Source of the DNA: Lachnospiraceae bacterium UBA3732
Lineage (GTDB): Bacteria; Bacillota; Clostridia; Lachnospirales; Lachnospiraceae
Assembly (NCBI GenBank): GCA_002372545.1
Contig: DFHD01000025.1
Location: 1 to 6,912, forward strand
Direction: 5' to 3'
Length of the DNA: 6,912 nt
The notes under the pieces are model-generated. The model did no database searches. It saw only the letters and a list, made by a program, of their open reading frames with translations, and had not been told where the DNA came from. The position numbers and the translations under genes are program-made. Of the stretch, positions 6,863 through 6,912 are shown one piece after another (the first letter of the stretch is position 1; the number at the start of each line of letters is the position of its first letter).

Positions 6863-6891
6863 TTGACAAGGTGACGGAAGCGAAATACAAT
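6863..6891 (+). promoter_or_regulatory. Near-consensus sigma-A promoter-like sequence abutting the repeat
   Basis: A perfect TTGACA (6863-6868), a 17-base spacer and TACAAT (6886-6891, five of six matches). The -10 overlaps the first two bases of the ATCGC repeat array, so the repeat would fill the start-site region. The same bases can instead be read as the Shine-Dalgarno, start codon and first codons of a gene, so the two readings compete. Spacing is exactly 100 bp from the upstream promoter. Confidence 0.45.
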
Positions 6892-6912
6892 CGCATCGCA
6901 TCGCATCGCATC
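6871..6912 (+). CDS. Possible 5' end of a gene with in-frame pentanucleotide repeat
   Basis: GTG at 6871 opens a frame that runs off the window, reading MTEAKYN and then the repeat-coded cycle RIASH (start GTG counted as Met). AGAAAGGG (6854-6861) lies nine bases upstream as a plausible ribosome binding site, and an in-frame TAG at 6853-6855 bounds the frame on the left. With transcription from the promoter at 6763-6791 it would have a leader of about 73 bases. Only 14 codons are visible, so no family can be named, and chance is quite possible. Because the repeat unit is five bases, gain or loss of one unit would shift the frame. Confidence 0.3.
   Translation, partial: MTEAKYNRIASHRI
6890..6912. 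repeat. ATCGC pentanucleotide tandem repeat, cut by the window edge
   Basis: Four perfect ATCGC units (6890-6909) are followed by ATC at the window edge, so the array continues or ends outside. Copies are identical, suggesting recent slippage expansion, or an assembly artefact if this is a contig end. No other array of this kind occurs in the window. Confidence 0.9.

Noticed and set aside
6890..6912. Start of a CRISPR array
   Set aside because: The period is five bases with no spacers, so it is a simple sequence repeat and not a repeat-spacer array.

Overview
The window looks like chromosomal DNA of a gut-type Clostridia bacterium, most likely Lachnospiraceae. This is inferred from AGGAGG-type ribosome binding sites, protein sequence style and a GC content near 50%; no taxonomic marker gene is present. 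All four complete genes lie on the + strand.

Positions 1-173 hold no gene. They carry a good sigma-A promoter (TTGAAT-17-TATACT, extended -10), a short inverted repeat and a 10-bp tandem repeat around it, and a possible 12-codon leader peptide that overlaps the next start codon. Positions 174-3892 encode the two half-transporters of a heterodimeric ABC exporter. The first subunit has a degenerate ATP site: catalytic Glu to Asp, switch His to Gln, and an altered Walker A. The second has the canonical Walker motifs and an altered LSQGQ signature. Together they form one catalytic and one degenerate site, as in other heterodimeric exporters. A purine-rich spacer (3893-4096) follows, with a strong but apparently orphan AGGAGG and an ATG that stops after three codons. 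Next is a HAD phosphatase of the phosphoglycolate phosphatase type (4097-4879) with an unusual charged insertion. No terminator is visible between the ABC genes and the phosphatase, so cotranscription is possible.

Positions 4958-6526 encode a single-gene AAA-ATPase-like protein fused to a PD-(D/E)XK nuclease-like domain. Parts of this gene are much more AT-rich than the genes to its left, suggesting separate acquisition. Such genes are common and often multicopy in Clostridia and Bacteroidetes, but their role is not established.

The last 386 bases hold a weak terminator-like hairpin, several short palindromes and two promoter-like sequences exactly 100 bp apart. At the right edge an ATCGC pentanucleotide tandem repeat runs out of the window. 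It overlaps both the second promoter's -10 and a possible GTG-start reading frame with a Shine-Dalgarno sequence. This is the most intriguing signal here, because a 5-bp unit inside a reading frame can switch the frame on and off. It is cut by the window edge, so only the neighbouring sequence can settle it. Apart from that, the content is largely ordinary: a multidrug-type exporter, a housekeeping-like phosphatase and an accessory ATPase/nuclease gene.
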